This document shows, piece by piece, positions 42,532 through 53,038 of a DNA stretch of 64,000 nt. Origin of the DNA: Paraburkholderia nodosa DSM 21604. Lineage in GTDB: Bacteria; Pseudomonadota; Gammaproteobacteria; Burkholderiales; Burkholderiaceae. A program made the translations under genes and the position numbers. The notes below the pieces were generated by a model. That model was not told where the DNA came from and ran no database searches. It saw only the letters and a program-made list of their open reading frames with translations. The stretch is from contig NZ_JAFA01000030.1 of the NCBI RefSeq assembly GCF_000519185.1, positions 99 through 64,098 of the forward strand, in the 5' to 3' direction. Numbering within the stretch: position 1 is the stretch's first letter; each line of letters opens with the position of its first letter.

Positions 42532-43026
42532 TCATTCGACTATCAGCCCGTCGACGTGGAACGACCCCACGAATACGTCGACGCGCTCCCCGGCCTTGAT
42601 CAGACCGCCCTTGTTCGAGAACACCATCCAGTACTCCTGACCGGTTTCCAGCGGGCCGCTCTGGCGCAGCGCGCCGACCTTGTCCATCACCGGGATTTCG
42701 AGCAGCGCATGGCTCGTGCGCCCGAACATCACGGCAGTCGCGGTCTTTTCGCCGAGCGGCCGCGCTGCCACCGGGTCCGTCACGCGATAGCTGAAGCGGA
42801 TCAGGTTGCCCGACGCCGTGCGGCGCACGCTCAGGTGGTCGATGCCCTGCATCAGCTCGTAGTAGCCCTTCGCACGCTGCGGCAGGCTCGCTGGCGAGTA
42901 CGGCGACTGCTTCGCCGCCGCGCTTGCACCGGCCTCGCCCGCCGCCGGTTGAAGCAAGGCCGCAGCGAGGCAGACACTGCCGGCCATCAGCACTGCCCGC
43001 GGCGACCGGAGGCAACGCTGGCTCAT
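42532..43026 (-). CDS. exported protein of unknown function
   Basis: A 164-residue exported protein with an N-terminal signal peptide (about 1-34). The rest is a small beta-rich domain (GNLIRFSYRVTDPVAARPLG, GQEYWMVFSNKGGLIKAGER) without recognised family. Its ATG overlaps the stop of the giant gene by 4 bases, so it is translationally coupled to it. The closeness suggests a partner or chaperone of the giant protein; not proven. Confidence 0.75.
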   Translation of the reverse strand: MSQRCLRSPRAVLMAGSVCLAAALLQPAAGEAGASAAAKQSPYSPASLPQRAKGYYELMQGIDHLSVRRTASGNLIRFSYRVTDPVAARPLGEKTATAVMFGRTSHALLEIPVMDKVGALRQSGPLETGQEYWMVFSNKGGLIKAGERVDVFVGSFHVDGLIVE

Positions 43027-46000
43027 GGCAACGCTCCCAGTGTCTTCAGACCCGCCGGCGTAATGATTGCGGGCGGCGGGCCCACCGGCAGCGCAGGCTG
43101 GCCCTGATTGCCCTGATTGCCCTGGTTGCCCTGGTTGCCCTGTGCGCCTCCGGTGCCGGGCAGCCCTCCGCTGTTCGCGGCGCTCGGCAAGATCCCCTGC
43201 AGCAATCCGAGCAGCGTCGCCGGATTGTTGACCCCAAGCGCAAGCGGGTACGGCTGCCCTGCGAACACGCCAGGCCTCACGAACTCGACTGCGCCGATGT
43301 CGTAGCCACCCAGCTGCGGCCGCGGTGTGCCGAAGATGTCGTGAGTCGGCGCACCGGCCGCCGTGGCATGGTTGATCGCCGGCGAGGTCCCCGGGATCGT
43401 GTAGTTGCCGAGCAGCGTGTTGAGTTGCGCGCCCGTGCTCGCCTCGTTGAACAGCGACAGCGGACCGTACGACATGTTGATCCAGTTGTTGCCCTCGTCC
43501 GGCGTCGCCGACGGCAGCAGGCTGAACAACGGATTCGGCAGCACCGTGTCCGCAATGCCCGGGGGCACCGCGATGCCGATGCCACCCGCCTCTGGCGGCA
43601 TGCGCGCACCGTTGCAGTACTGATGCACGACGCCCGGATTCGATCCGCTATTGTTCGCGTTCGGATAGTCGCCGGCGTCGGTCAGGATCGAGTACCGCGG
43701 GCTCATCGTCAGACCGGAACCATGGTTGGCGGCTCCGGTGTCGCCGAACGCGCCAATGTCCCAGTAGACCGCCTTCGGATCGCAATAGCCCGAGGCGTGC
43801 CCGGCCTGATTCAGCGACGGGTTCAGCGTGACCACGTTCTGCAGCCCCGCGATGCCCGGATCCAGTCCTCCCACTGTGATGTAGAACGTGCGGTTCTGCC
43901 AGAACAGGTCATTCGTCAGCACCGGGTTGGAGAACTTCGCGCAGCTCGGGTTGCCTGCCGGACACGTCACGTTCGGGCTGGTGAATGCCGCCACCAGGTT
44001 CTGCGTATGGCGCGCGGTCTCGAGCCCGGCCGGCTCGTACTGCGACGTCGTGGTCGGCTGGCACGTCGTTTCCGAACCTGAATTCGTGCAGTTCGGCGGC
44101 CCGACGTTGGCCTGGCTCGCGGCGGCTGTGTTGAACAGCACACCGGCCGTCGCTGTCGTGTCGTTGGAGATGACCGTGTTGTTGATGAAGCTCACGGCCA
44201 CCGCATCCTGCAGCGACACGCCACCGCCAGCCCAGCCCGCCACGTTGTTCGCGATGATGTTGTTGGTTACCTTCATGCGATACCACCTGGAGCTGTCGTT
44301 CGGACTCCGTTGCACGTCGGTGCCGTTGACGTTCTGCAGACGCAGACCACCGCCCTTGCCGCTTTCCGCCGTGTTGCCGACGATCAGGTTGCCGTCGATC
44401 GTGATGCCCGGGCCCGCGCCATCCGAAAGCTGCGGCGCGCAGTCGACGTCCGTGGTCGAGTTCTCGCAGAAGGTGCCGTCGGGCGGCACACCCTGAACGA
44501 TCAGCCCGCCACCGTATGTCGGCAGCGTCGGGTTGTTGCTCTGGTTGAACAGGATCCAGTTGTGCGACAGGTCGCCGTTGTAGCTGAAGCCGAAGTGCGC
44601 GACTCCGCCGCCATCACCGCTGCTGATGTTGCCGCATACCCAGTTGTAGTTGAACTTGTAGTAGTCAGCGCCCGAGCAGAACGTCACCCCTCCGGCCGAA
44701 GACGGCGTGGTCGAATTGATTTCGTCGCCATACGAAGCGTTCGACGTGACCTGGTTGTTGTGCACGTTCACGTGGACGTTGTACTGGAACGCCAGCTGGG
44801 TCACGTTATCCGCCGCGATGCTGCCGTCGGGCACTTCGACCTGGCCGACGATGATCCCGCCCGTGAGCGTTCCCGCGTTGGAGAAGACGCGGTTGTTCGA
44901 CACCTCCGTATAGTGGTTCCAGCCATGCAGGTAGATACCGCCGCCGCCTTGCGAGCTGTTCGTGAACGACATGCCGTCGATGCGCGACGGGTTGCACAGG
45001 AAGTTGCTCGGATAGGTAGTGCAGTCCGCGGCACTGTTGGTGAGCGGCGTGCAGATACCGTTCGCCACGCAGTTCTGGTCCTGTGTCAACACACCGCCCA
45101 CGAGCACGTCCTTCACGCCCTTGCCGAGCACGGTGATCGCCGCGCCTTCATACGCGCCCATCAGCGTAGGCTCGATCAGCGTCTCCGCGAGGTTGCCGTT
45201 GAGGTTGAAATCCCAGCCGGAAGTCGGCTCGAACGGGATGCCGTCGATCTTGCGCTGCATCGAGGCGAGGCAACTGTACCCGCCGGTCGGATCGTACGGA
45301 TTGGTCGCCGAGATCAGCCCGCCGTTCAGTGCATCGCCGAACAGGCACCCTACCTGCCTGCGCCACGGGTCGAGCTTGCCCGACGGATGCGGGTTCGCGT
45401 CGACCGTCACGGACGTAGCACCCACGCCTTGCAGCCGCACCGGCTTCCACATGAGCAGCATTTCCTTGTAGGTGCCCGGGCCGACGACGATCATGTCGCC
45501 CGCGGTGGCGTGGTCGATCGCGGTCTGGATCGCATTGCCCGCGGTGTTCTCGCTGCCCACATAGGTCGGCGCCTTGCCGCCGATCGTCACGGTGACCGCG
45601 TCGATCGAGCGCTTGCCGCTGGCTGCGGTGACGACGAGCTGGCCGCATTGGGTCGGCGTCGTCACCCCGCGCTGCTGCATCGTGCAGGCCGCATCGGGAC
45701 CGAACAGAGGCGGCACGACCGCCGTGATCTTAGCGTCGCTCCACGATGTCACCAGCGCCGGGATGCCCGCGATCGTCACGACACCCCGTTGCTGTCCGAA
45801 ACCGTAGTTGCGCGTGATGAACTTCTGGTTGAACGGCGCGGCGGTGGCACTCGGCCCCGTGTACGCGTGGTTCGGCACCTGCTGCGTGCCGACCGACGTG
45901 ATCGTCAGCGTCTTCAAGGGTCCACTGACCCACGGGCCCGCGCCGCCGTTGCTGCCCGCGGACGTATTGCCGGCAATCGCGTCGCCGGTCACGGAGGCAA

Positions 46001-49000
46001 TTCCCGGCGTGCCGTCCGGATAGGCGCAGTCGACCTGGTTATACGCGTCCGCGAAGGCCGAGACGGGCACCACTGGCGTGTCCATGTACTGCGTCTGTCC
46101 TGGCATGAACGGAATCTCGTAGCAGAACTGGCTGTATGCCGGGTTGAAGAGCGGGTCCTTGATGGTCTGGCCCGAGTGCGTGGGGTCAGGCATGTACGGG
46201 TCGTTCATGCAGGCGACCATCATTGTCGGCGCGTAGCCCGTCGGATTCGGCGGGTTGACTTGCCAGGTCGAGTAGGTCATCCCGTTGAAGATGCCCCACT
46301 GGTCCGAATAGGTGCGCGAGATTTCATTGCCCGCGAAGTCCTTGAACGACACCGGCACGTTCGGCACGGCGAACTTCTCGCCGAACTGCGGCGAATACGG
46401 GTCGAACTCTGACGAGAAGTCGTCCAGCATGAAGCCGGTGTAGTGCGCGGCAACGTGCGTCGAGCTGAAGATCCAGAACTTCGCCAGCACCGCGCTCTGG
46501 TCGGTGAGCTCCACCTCCTTGCGGTCGCACAGATTCCTCGAAGCCCCCGCGAACGGCGAGACTTCCTGCGAACCCGGGAACAGGCTGATGTAGTCCGGCA
46601 CGATCCGCAGTTCGCCAACACACGGCCAGAAGCGTTCGACGGAGCCGGTGTCGCCTTCGGCGTGCGGGGTCGATCCGAGATTCGAAGTCATGTTCTGCGC
46701 GTTGTTCCGGTTGTAAGTGGAGTTCATCGCGGCCTGGTCGGGCAGGATGTAGATGTCGCCGATGCCGCCGAACTGCTGCGTGACCGGCGCGATGTAGTTA
46801 TCGCCGATCAGGATGTTCTTGTCCTCCTCCTTCACCAGTTCGTAGCCCGGCGGCACGATGATCTCGACCACGTACTTGCCGGGTGGCAGCATCTGCGTGC
46901 CGTCCTTCGTGGGATTCGCCTGGCAGATCGTGCAATTGGTGCCGGTCGGCAGGCCGCTATGCGGATCGCGGCCCGTCACGCTCGGGAACTGGTACATCCC
47001 GTCGAACGGCGCGGGCTGCACCTGGTTGAACACGTGCATGCCGTCATAGCACTTGAACTGCGAATTATTGGGCAGCGCACGCTGCTGCGGGTCGAGCCAG
47101 TTTTTGGTGTTCTGCAGCGTGAAGAAGTACGGATCGCTGGTGCTCTGGCCCGGACAGTTCATGTTCGGCACGCCGTCAGAACGGAAGCCCTGGGACCAGT
47201 CGTCCCAGCTCGCGGTCTTCGTCGTGTCGACGAGCTTCAGGCTCGTGGAGCCGTCCGCCGCGGTGCCTTCCTGGTACAGGTTCACCGTGACGTTCGGCAC
47301 GTCGGGCGTCCACTTCGTGTGAATCAGCAACGTGGGATCGTCGAACGGGCGCGTGGAGGCATAGACGACTTCGCCGTGGATGCCGCCATTCTCGTTCGCC
47401 GCGTACTGCGTCTTGCCGAACTCGATGAACGAGCTCTGACCCGAGAAGCCTTGCCAGCCCATCGTGGTCACCCACGGCGGATCGACCCGGCCGGTCGAAG
47501 GATTCGAGCCCGAGCGGTCGTTGCAGTCCGCGTCGTTGCAGTACGCCGCGCCCGGCACCCGCAGGTTCGTGGGCAGATGGATCGCTTCCTTCGTGTTGGC
47601 GAAGTTCGCGGCAATGGTCGACGTCCCGCCGCCCGGCGTGCCGTCGGGCGGACCGCCCGCGTCATAGACGACGTGCACGCCCGTCTGCTTGAAGCGGGTC
47701 TGGTCGGTATCGACTACGTACCAGTTGAACAGCGGGAACTCTTCGTTGAACGACGCATAGCCGTTCCCGTCCGTGACATTGAAATCCGAATAGCTGCCGT
47801 CACGGAAGCGAATGTTGGTCGACAATAGCGCGAGACCTGGCTTGCTCGAATCCCCTACGCCGTTGCCGTTCGTGTCGAGGAAGGTCCGCGTATAGAGATT
47901 CGTCTGCCACTGAAGCACCGCGATATCTCCGGCGTCCGTTGTCGCGCCGCCTCCGAGCGTCACGGCCGATGCGAGCCCGTCGACGATCTGGTCGTTCCAC
48001 TGGTCGAACACCGTGATGCGCGTAATCCCCGCAGGCAGGCCCGTGAAGCTGAACGTGCCGTCCGCGTTGCACTTGGTGAACGCGTAATCTTCGCCGTCCG
48101 GATCGCCCACGCTCACGTAGCATTGCGTGAAGCTCAACGGCTTGCGCGACTGGCTGCCATACAGGTGCTCGTCAGGCGGACGGCTGTAGTGCAGGTTCGT
48201 CACCCGGCCCTTGAGCCCGTTGTTGCAGCTCGAGGTGGCGCACAGCAAAGGCAGCCTCGCGTTGATGATCTTCGGGTTCGCAAACCCGATCGACACGTGG
48301 AAGCCCGCCGGGCCGAATTCCTGGAAGTATGCCGGGCCGCCGATCTTGATGAACGAGTCGTGGGCCTTCTCTCCGTCCAGCGTGTTCGTCTGCAGCCACT
48401 CCTCGCCTCGTGCGATGCGGTCAGCAGCGGGCGTCGCGATAATGCCGTACCTGCCCGGCATCAGGTTGGCGACGATGGCCTGGCCGACGAGCGGCGATAG
48501 CGTCTTGCCGTCCGACTCGTATTTCGGGCAGGTCGGGATCATGCCGACGAGGCCGTCGGTCGATGTCGAAATCGGGCACGCGTTGAGACCGCTGACCGGG
48601 TCGATCGTGCCTTGCAGCGAATTGGACAGCGGCATGTTGAACATGTCGTAGGTCATCTGTCCGGTCGGCTGGCCGCTGCCGCCGGCGTCGTCCCACAGCT
48701 TGATCTCGAAGCCGCCGAGTCCCGGCTCGCGGGCCGAGCCGAAGGTGTCGGTGCCGCCGCTCACATCCACTTCGCCGTTCAGCGGTGCATCGTCCTCGAA
48801 TACGAACACGGAAACCTTCGCTGTCGGGAATGGCGACTCCTCCAGCAACACGTTGACCGAGGTCTGTCCGGGAGCGAGCGGCGCGCCGCCCATGCCGTTC
48901 CCGCACTTGCCCGTGCCCGGCGCGAAGTTCGCGACGGTCGGACAGTCTTTGGAAATGTCGAACTGACGCTGCGGACCTGAGGGGTTGGTCGGATCGACCG

Positions 49001-51320
49001 GCTGCGGAACGCCGCCGCCGTTCGTGAACGAGTTGTACGCGTTGCCCGGCAAGATCGAAATGTAATAGCGCTTCTTCGGATCGAGCGCCACCTGCGACGG
49101 ATCCACCGGAACCTGTTGCGCCGCCGTTGTCCGGCACACGCCGTTGCCGACGTCGCACACAGCCGGCAGGTGGGTCTGGCTGACCGGATCGTAAACCGTC
49201 TGCCCCGATTCGCACGCGGCGACGCCGACACAGCCCGCCGCCACCACGGGCATGTAGCTCGTGTGGAAGTTGGCGCCGAGACTCGGCACCGGCAGCGGCG
49301 GACACGTCGCCGGACGCGTGGGCGAGTTCACCTGGCAGGCAGGATCGATCTGGAACGTCCGGTCTTCCTCGATGATCCAGCGGTAGTCGCTGATCTTCAC
49401 CGGCGTTTTGCCCGGCTGCGTACTGGGCGCATCCAGCACGTTGACGACGAGTCCGCTGCCGCCCTTGAACGTCACCGTCACGGTCGCCGTGTTGCTCGCC
49501 GTGTTCTGCGCATTCACCGCCCGGTACTGGAACGTCACGTTGGCGGACGCAGCGCTGCCCATTGGCGCCGTCGCCGGGCTTGCCGTGAACGAGCCGTCCG
49601 GATTCAGCGTGACGGAGCCGCCCGTCGGGGTGCCGATCAGTGTCGCGGTGAGCTGCAGGCCATTCGGATCGCTGGCGTACGTGAGCACACCGGGCTCGGA
49701 GATCTGCAGCCGCGAAGCGATGTTGCTCGTATAGGCGGCGTTGCCGGCCGTGGGCGGTCCGGACTGACACCCGTTGCCCGTCGTGCACGCAGTGAGCGTC
49801 ACCGTCGCCGAGGCGTTCGGATTGCCGTTCGCCTGGTACACGAAGCTGTCAGCCGTCGTGCCTTGACTCGGTGTGTACACGAACGTGCCGTCCGGGTTCA
49901 GCGTGAGCGAGCCGCCAGTCGGTGGCGTCTTCACCTGTACGCCGTAGACGTTGGCGTCCTTCGCCGCCACGCCTCTCGCCGGGTCGGACACGGTCAGCGT
50001 CTTGCCGGGTACGAAGAAATACGTGGAACCGGTGACCGATGCGTTCGCCACCGCGGCAGCGGACGCCGCGGTAGAGTTGTTCACACTGATGTAACCCTGC
50101 ATGCCGCCGTCACGCGCGTTGTTCGTCGACAGGCTCAGTTCGCGATCGAACACCGGCAGCGCGGAAGCACTTGAGGTCGGCATGTTGACCAGCGCGTCGT
50201 ACGTCTTGCCGGCCGACATGAACACTTCCGACTGAATCCGCGGATTGCCGGGCAGCACATTGCCGTCCTCGGCGATCAACGCGAAGCCGGAGACCGGGGT
50301 GACGCCCGTTTGCGCGCCGACCACGGCCGGCACGTGCATGCGCAGACCCGCGTTGACAAAGCGCAGCATCACCGGCCCGGTGGTCGCGGCGCTCGTCGCA
50401 GCGAACGTCGAAGCGCCCGGATTGGTGCGGTCGAACGAGACGCCGTTGATCAGGTAGTAACGCGGATCGTAGTTCACCGTGGGCGGATAGCAGGTGCCGA
50501 ACGAGGTCGACTTCGAATCGCCGCAGCCGCCCGGCTGCCCGGACCAGGCCAGGGTTTCGCTAAAGCCCGGGGTCGCGACCGCGGCGGCGACCGCGGTGTT
50601 CTGCACCGGATCGATTTCGCTCAGCACAAGCGGCACGTCGGTGTCGTAGCTGATGCCCGGATACGCTTGCGCGGGCGTCGTGCCGTTGGCCGCCGTTCTC
50701 ACCACGAGCACGCCATAAAGCCCCATCGGCCCCTGGATCGACGGGTGCGTGCCCGACTCGATCAGGTAGGTGCCAGGGTTCAGGTTGTTCCACGAGAGCG
50801 CCGCGGTGCTCCCGTGCGCCACTTCCGTCGCGAACGACTGCACGCGGGGCGCTTGTGCCGGTGGCGTAAAGGACGCGCCGCCGGGCGCGGTGGCGGCGGT
50901 CGGCCACGTAGTCGCGGTCTGCGTGGGGTGCGTCGGGCTCGGCATGGTCGTCGCCGTCGTGCCCAGACCGCCGCCCAGCTGCCCGACAATCACAAGCGAG
51001 GTTGGTACGGCGCCCGGCAAGCTGTTGGTGAGATTGATCGTGAGCTGCCCGGGTGGCACCGTGATCACCACGGGCGACCAGTTCGTTCCCGCCCCGGGGT
51101 TCGCGGCCGCACACGCGGCGGGCGCAACGGCCGCCGACGAGCAGGTGTAACCCCACATCGGCACAGCCTGTCCGTCCGGCATCACGGCAGTGGTGGCCTT
51201 CGCGGTCAGGTTGACGGTCGCCTGGGCGAATGCCATCCCGCTCGCGGTCAGCAACACGGAGGCCGCAATCGATGCCTTAAGCATACCTAACAGGTTTGCC
51301 TTGAGTGTGGTGGATCTCAT
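43023..51320 (-). CDS. giant secreted cupredoxin/Ig-like/beta-helix protein
   Basis: A 2765-residue exported protein. Signal peptide 1-32 (ASGMAFA). Residues about 33-430 resemble multicopper-oxidase cupredoxin domains (YLIESGTHPSIQGPMGLYG, MRFVNAGLRMHVP) but lack the HxH copper ligands. About 440-640: two Ig-like repeats (GGSLTLNPDGTFVYTP, GGSVTLNPDGSFTASP). About 840-1250: beta domains, including an SdrD-B-like FLDTNGNGVGDSS. About 1805-1915: IPT/TIG-like. About 1930-2680: a right-handed beta-helix of N-rich repeats. A GNQ repeat tail lies at about 2727-2740. GGGGAG lies 7 bases before the ATG. It is coded between the oxidases and the LolA-like genes. It is probably an exported or surface scaffold for the oxidases; MofA/McoA-type proteins are the nearest analogue I can name. 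Confidence 0.85.
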   Translation of the reverse strand: MRSTTLKANLLGMLKASIAASVLLTASGMAFAQATVNLTAKATTAVMPDGQAVPMWGYTCSSAAVAPAACAAANPGAGTNWSPVVITVPPGQLTINLTNSLPGAVPTSLVIVGQLGGGLGTTATTMPSPTHPTQTATTWPTAATAPGGASFTPPAQAPRVQSFATEVAHGSTAALSWNNLNPGTYLIESGTHPSIQGPMGLYGVLVVRTAANGTTPAQAYPGISYDTDVPLVLSEIDPVQNTAVAAAVATPGFSETLAWSGQPGGCGDSKSTSFGTCYPPTVNYDPRYYLINGVSFDRTNPGASTFAATSAATTGPVMLRFVNAGLRMHVPAVVGAQTGVTPVSGFALIAEDGNVLPGNPRIQSEVFMSAGKTYDALVNMPTSSASALPVFDRELSLSTNNARDGGMQGYISVNNSTAASAAAVANASVTGSTYFFVPGKTLTVSDPARGVAAKDANVYGVQVKTPPTGGSLTLNPDGTFVYTPSQGTTADSFVYQANGNPNASATVTLTACTTGNGCQSGPPTAGNAAYTSNIASRLQISEPGVLTYASDPNGLQLTATLIGTPTGGSVTLNPDGSFTASPATAPMGSAASANVTFQYRAVNAQNTASNTATVTVTFKGGSGLVVNVLDAPSTQPGKTPVKISDYRWIIEEDRTFQIDPACQVNSPTRPATCPPLPVPSLGANFHTSYMPVVAAGCVGVAACESGQTVYDPVSQTHLPAVCDVGNGVCRTTAAQQVPVDPSQVALDPKKRYYISILPGNAYNSFTNGGGVPQPVDPTNPSGPQRQFDISKDCPTVANFAPGTGKCGNGMGGAPLAPGQTSVNVLLEESPFPTAKVSVFVFEDDAPLNGEVDVSGGTDTFGSAREPGLGGFEIKLWDDAGGSGQPTGQMTYDMFNMPLSNSLQGTIDPVSGLNACPISTSTDGLVGMIPTCPKYESDGKTLSPLVGQAIVANLMPGRYGIIATPAADRIARGEEWLQTNTLDGEKAHDSFIKIGGPAYFQEFGPAGFHVSIGFANPKIINARLPLLCATSSCNNGLKGRVTNLHYSRPPDEHLYGSQSRKPLSFTQCYVSVGDPDGEDYAFTKCNADGTFSFTGLPAGITRITVFDQWNDQIVDGLASAVTLGGGATTDAGDIAVLQWQTNLYTRTFLDTNGNGVGDSSKPGLALLSTNIRFRDGSYSDFNVTDGNGYASFNEEFPLFNWYVVDTDQTRFKQTGVHVVYDAGGPPDGTPGGGTSTIAANFANTKEAIHLPTNLRVPGAAYCNDADCNDRSGSNPSTGRVDPPWVTTMGWQGFSGQSSFIEFGKTQYAANENGGIHGEVVYASTRPFDDPTLLIHTKWTPDVPNVTVNLYQEGTAADGSTSLKLVDTTKTASWDDWSQGFRSDGVPNMNCPGQSTSDPYFFTLQNTKNWLDPQQRALPNNSQFKCYDGMHVFNQVQPAPFDGMYQFPSVTGRDPHSGLPTGTNCTICQANPTKDGTQMLPPGKYVVEIIVPPGYELVKEEDKNILIGDNYIAPVTQQFGGIGDIYILPDQAAMNSTYNRNNAQNMTSNLGSTPHAEGDTGSVERFWPCVGELRIVPDYISLFPGSQEVSPFAGASRNLCDRKEVELTDQSAVLAKFWIFSSTHVAAHYTGFMLDDFSSEFDPYSPQFGEKFAVPNVPVSFKDFAGNEISRTYSDQWGIFNGMTYSTWQVNPPNPTGYAPTMMVACMNDPYMPDPTHSGQTIKDPLFNPAYSQFCYEIPFMPGQTQYMDTPVVPVSAFADAYNQVDCAYPDGTPGIASVTGDAIAGNTSAGSNGGAGPWVSGPLKTLTITSVGTQQVPNHAYTGPSATAAPFNQKFITRNYGFGQQRGVVTIAGIPALVTSWSDAKITAVVPPLFGPDAACTMQQRGVTTPTQCGQLVVTAASGKRSIDAVTVTIGGKAPTYVGSENTAGNAIQTAIDHATAGDMIVVGPGTYKEMLLMWKPVRLQGVGATSVTVDANPHPSGKLDPWRRQVGCLFGDALNGGLISATNPYDPTGGYSCLASMQRKIDGIPFEPTSGWDFNLNGNLAETLIEPTLMGAYEGAAITVLGKGVKDVLVGGVLTQDQNCVANGICTPLTNSAADCTTYPSNFLCNPSRIDGMSFTNSSQGGGGIYLHGWNHYTEVSNNRVFSNAGTLTGGIIVGQVEVPDGSIAADNVTQLAFQYNVHVNVHNNQVTSNASYGDEINSTTPSSAGGVTFCSGADYYKFNYNWVCGNISSGDGGGVAHFGFSYNGDLSHNWILFNQSNNPTLPTYGGGLIVQGVPPDGTFCENSTTDVDCAPQLSDGAGPGITIDGNLIVGNTAESGKGGGLRLQNVNGTDVQRSPNDSSRWYRMKVTNNIIANNVAGWAGGGVSLQDAVAVSFINNTVISNDTTATAGVLFNTAAASQANVGPPNCTNSGSETTCQPTTTSQYEPAGLETARHTQNLVAAFTSPNVTCPAGNPSCAKFSNPVLTNDLFWQNRTFYITVGGLDPGIAGLQNVVTLNPSLNQAGHASGYCDPKAVYWDIGAFGDTGAANHGSGLTMSPRYSILTDAGDYPNANNSGSNPGVVHQYCNGARMPPEAGGIGIAVPPGIADTVLPNPLFSLLPSATPDEGNNWINMSYGPLSLFNEASTGAQLNTLLGNYTIPGTSPAINHATAAGAPTHDIFGTPRPQLGGYDIGAVEFVRPGVFAGQPYPLALGVNNPATLLGLLQGILPSAANSGGLPGTGGAQGNQGNQGNQGNQGQPALPVGPPPAIITPAGLKTLGALP
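43102..43142 (-). repeat. 9-base tandem repeat encoding GNQ units
   Basis: Four to five copies of CCCTGATTG/CCCTGGTTG (plus strand) within the 3' end of the giant gene. They encode Gly-Asn-Gln repeats that continue in phase. Such short tandem repeats vary in number between strains; here they form a flexible tail. Confidence 0.85.
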
Positions 51321-51337
51321 CGCCGTTCTCCCCGCCT

Positions 51338-52954
51338 CTAATTCGATTCGTCGATCAGGAACGCCTGTGGATCAACGAGCATCATCATCATCATTCCGCC
51401 AGGAAAGATGTTGTTCGTGGTGATCTCGCGCTCGTTGTGCGAGTGCCACATGAATGCGAAGCCGGCTTCTGTTTGCGGCGGATTCACCGATGTGCCGCTT
51501 GGCGGCGTAGTGCCCGTGGGTGAGGTTGCGCGCATGGTCGCATCGGGTCCGAGATAAGGGCTGCCGCCGTACCAGAAGCCGTTGGTCAGCACGTGCGAGT
51601 CCGGCAACGTCACTGGCCCGCCGCTGCCCACCTTGCCGAACGGATGCGTTTCGAGCGCCTTGTTGTGATCCGCGCACCACTCGTAGTAGTTCGGCGCTGT
51701 CGGATCCTGCGTGTAGTAGCCGTTCGCATCCGGGATGCAGACGCTGCCGTCGCCGGGGTAATGCCCGTACACGTCCCAGTTCAGCCCCTTGCCCGTCCAG
51801 TAGAAGATCCCGTCCATCGCAAGGCCCGGTGTCGTCGTGGTCGTGAACAGCAGCGGGCCGGCTACCTTGGTCGCGTCCGTCTTTGCGAGCAGCATGTTGC
51901 CGTCGCGCGCGAGCACGCGCACGTGATTGCCGTGCTCGTGGAACGGATGCTGCCAGCGGCCCGTGCCGATGATCCGCAGCAGCACCAGCTCGCCGGGGTG
52001 CATGTGCGGGTTGCCGTTGTACGGCTGATTCGGATACTGCGCCGCGTAGTTCGGGTCCATGTCGTCCGGCATCGAGCGTCCGTTCACCATGAAGTATGCC
52101 GGGTGATAGGGCTCCGTCTCGACGGTCATGCAGCCAGTCGGATTCGTGCACGCGTTGCTGGCCTGCTGCTCCGCCTGTGCATGAATGCGCGGATCCATTT
52201 CGGAGAACTGAAACAGATACTCGCGGTCGTAGCACGCCGCGCTGTGGTTGTAGGCCGCGGCGGCGTTGCGGAAGTCGGGCTGGCCGTCCAGCAGCTTGCG
52301 CGTTCCGCCGATCGGGTGACAGCCGGTCGGCACGGCGACCGTGCCGGGCGACGACGTCGGCAACACGATGATCGCGCCATACATCCCCATCTCGATCTGC
52401 AGATCGCCCTGCGTGCCGCTGTAGTAGGCGTGCGTCCCGGGCGTGGCGGCGATGAAGCTGTAGGTGGCTGTGACGGTATGGGACGCCTCGCGCGTGAGCA
52501 GCCCCTGCACGCCCGTTGGCGTGCCGGAGCAGAGCTTCGTCGTCGGATCGATGGTGCCCATGCAGACGTCGAATCCGGGAAAAAGAATCGACGTATTGCC
52601 CGCCGCCGCCGGCAGATTGTTGGTGAGCGTCACCGTGACGATGTCGCCCTGGTTGACGATCAGCGTCGGGCCGGGAATCTGCATGGTCGGGCAATTCGCA
52701 CCGGCAATGTTGGACGGCGAAAATCCGGCCGGCGCGGTGTTGCAGCCGTAGCCCCACGAATAGACGCTGTTGCCGTCCGGCTGGCTGATGCGGCTCGCCT
52801 CGGCGCGCAGATCGAAATGCGTGCCCGTTATGCCAGGTGCGGCCGCATGCACCGGCACGTAGAAGAGCGCCGCGAGCGCCGCCACGCCGACCCGTGCAAG
52901 CCGTCCGAGGCGCGCGAGGGTCGCGATCCCTATGCGGTAAGTGATGTGTCCCAC
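51338..52954 (-). CDS. multicopper oxidase subunit with HPFHEHG and HSH motifs
   Basis: A 538-residue exported cupredoxin protein. Signal peptide about 1-38 (VPVHAAA). Three cupredoxin-like domains. Copper-ligand motifs: HPFHEHGNH at 336-344 (type 1/trinuclear) and HSH at 504-506 in MWHSHNEREI, followed by five methionines (521-525). The position that carries HxH in ordinary domain 1 reads YYSGTQGDLQIEM. It has no HCH motif, so no type 1 cysteine. A GTG start is supported by AGGAG 7 bases upstream. It lies between the other oxidase gene (84-base gap) and the giant gene (17 bases). Probably half of a split oxidase. Confidence 0.85.
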   Translation of the reverse strand: MGHITYRIGIATLARLGRLARVGVAALAALFYVPVHAAAPGITGTHFDLRAEASRISQPDGNSVYSWGYGCNTAPAGFSPSNIAGANCPTMQIPGPTLIVNQGDIVTVTLTNNLPAAAGNTSILFPGFDVCMGTIDPTTKLCSGTPTGVQGLLTREASHTVTATYSFIAATPGTHAYYSGTQGDLQIEMGMYGAIIVLPTSSPGTVAVPTGCHPIGGTRKLLDGQPDFRNAAAAYNHSAACYDREYLFQFSEMDPRIHAQAEQQASNACTNPTGCMTVETEPYHPAYFMVNGRSMPDDMDPNYAAQYPNQPYNGNPHMHPGELVLLRIIGTGRWQHPFHEHGNHVRVLARDGNMLLAKTDATKVAGPLLFTTTTTPGLAMDGIFYWTGKGLNWDVYGHYPGDGSVCIPDANGYYTQDPTAPNYYEWCADHNKALETHPFGKVGSGGPVTLPDSHVLTNGFWYGGSPYLGPDATMRATSPTGTTPPSGTSVNPPQTEAGFAFMWHSHNEREITTNNIFPGGMMMMMLVDPQAFLIDESN

Positions 52955-53038
52955 GGCTCTTCTCCTAAGTGCAGGACTTCCTGGCCGGGTCCATGGCAGG
53001 GCAGCCGTGAACCGTTTTTAGCGAGTGCAAGAGGCGTT

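Noticed and set aside
43102..43142. Short tandem repeats as a CRISPR array
   Set aside because: 9-base units without spacers inside a coding frame; they simply encode GNQ repeats.
44310..46412. 700-codon open frame on the plus strand
   Set aside because: It is antisense to the giant gene. Its product is Arg/His/Val-rich with no domain, as expected for antisense of GC-rich coding DNA.
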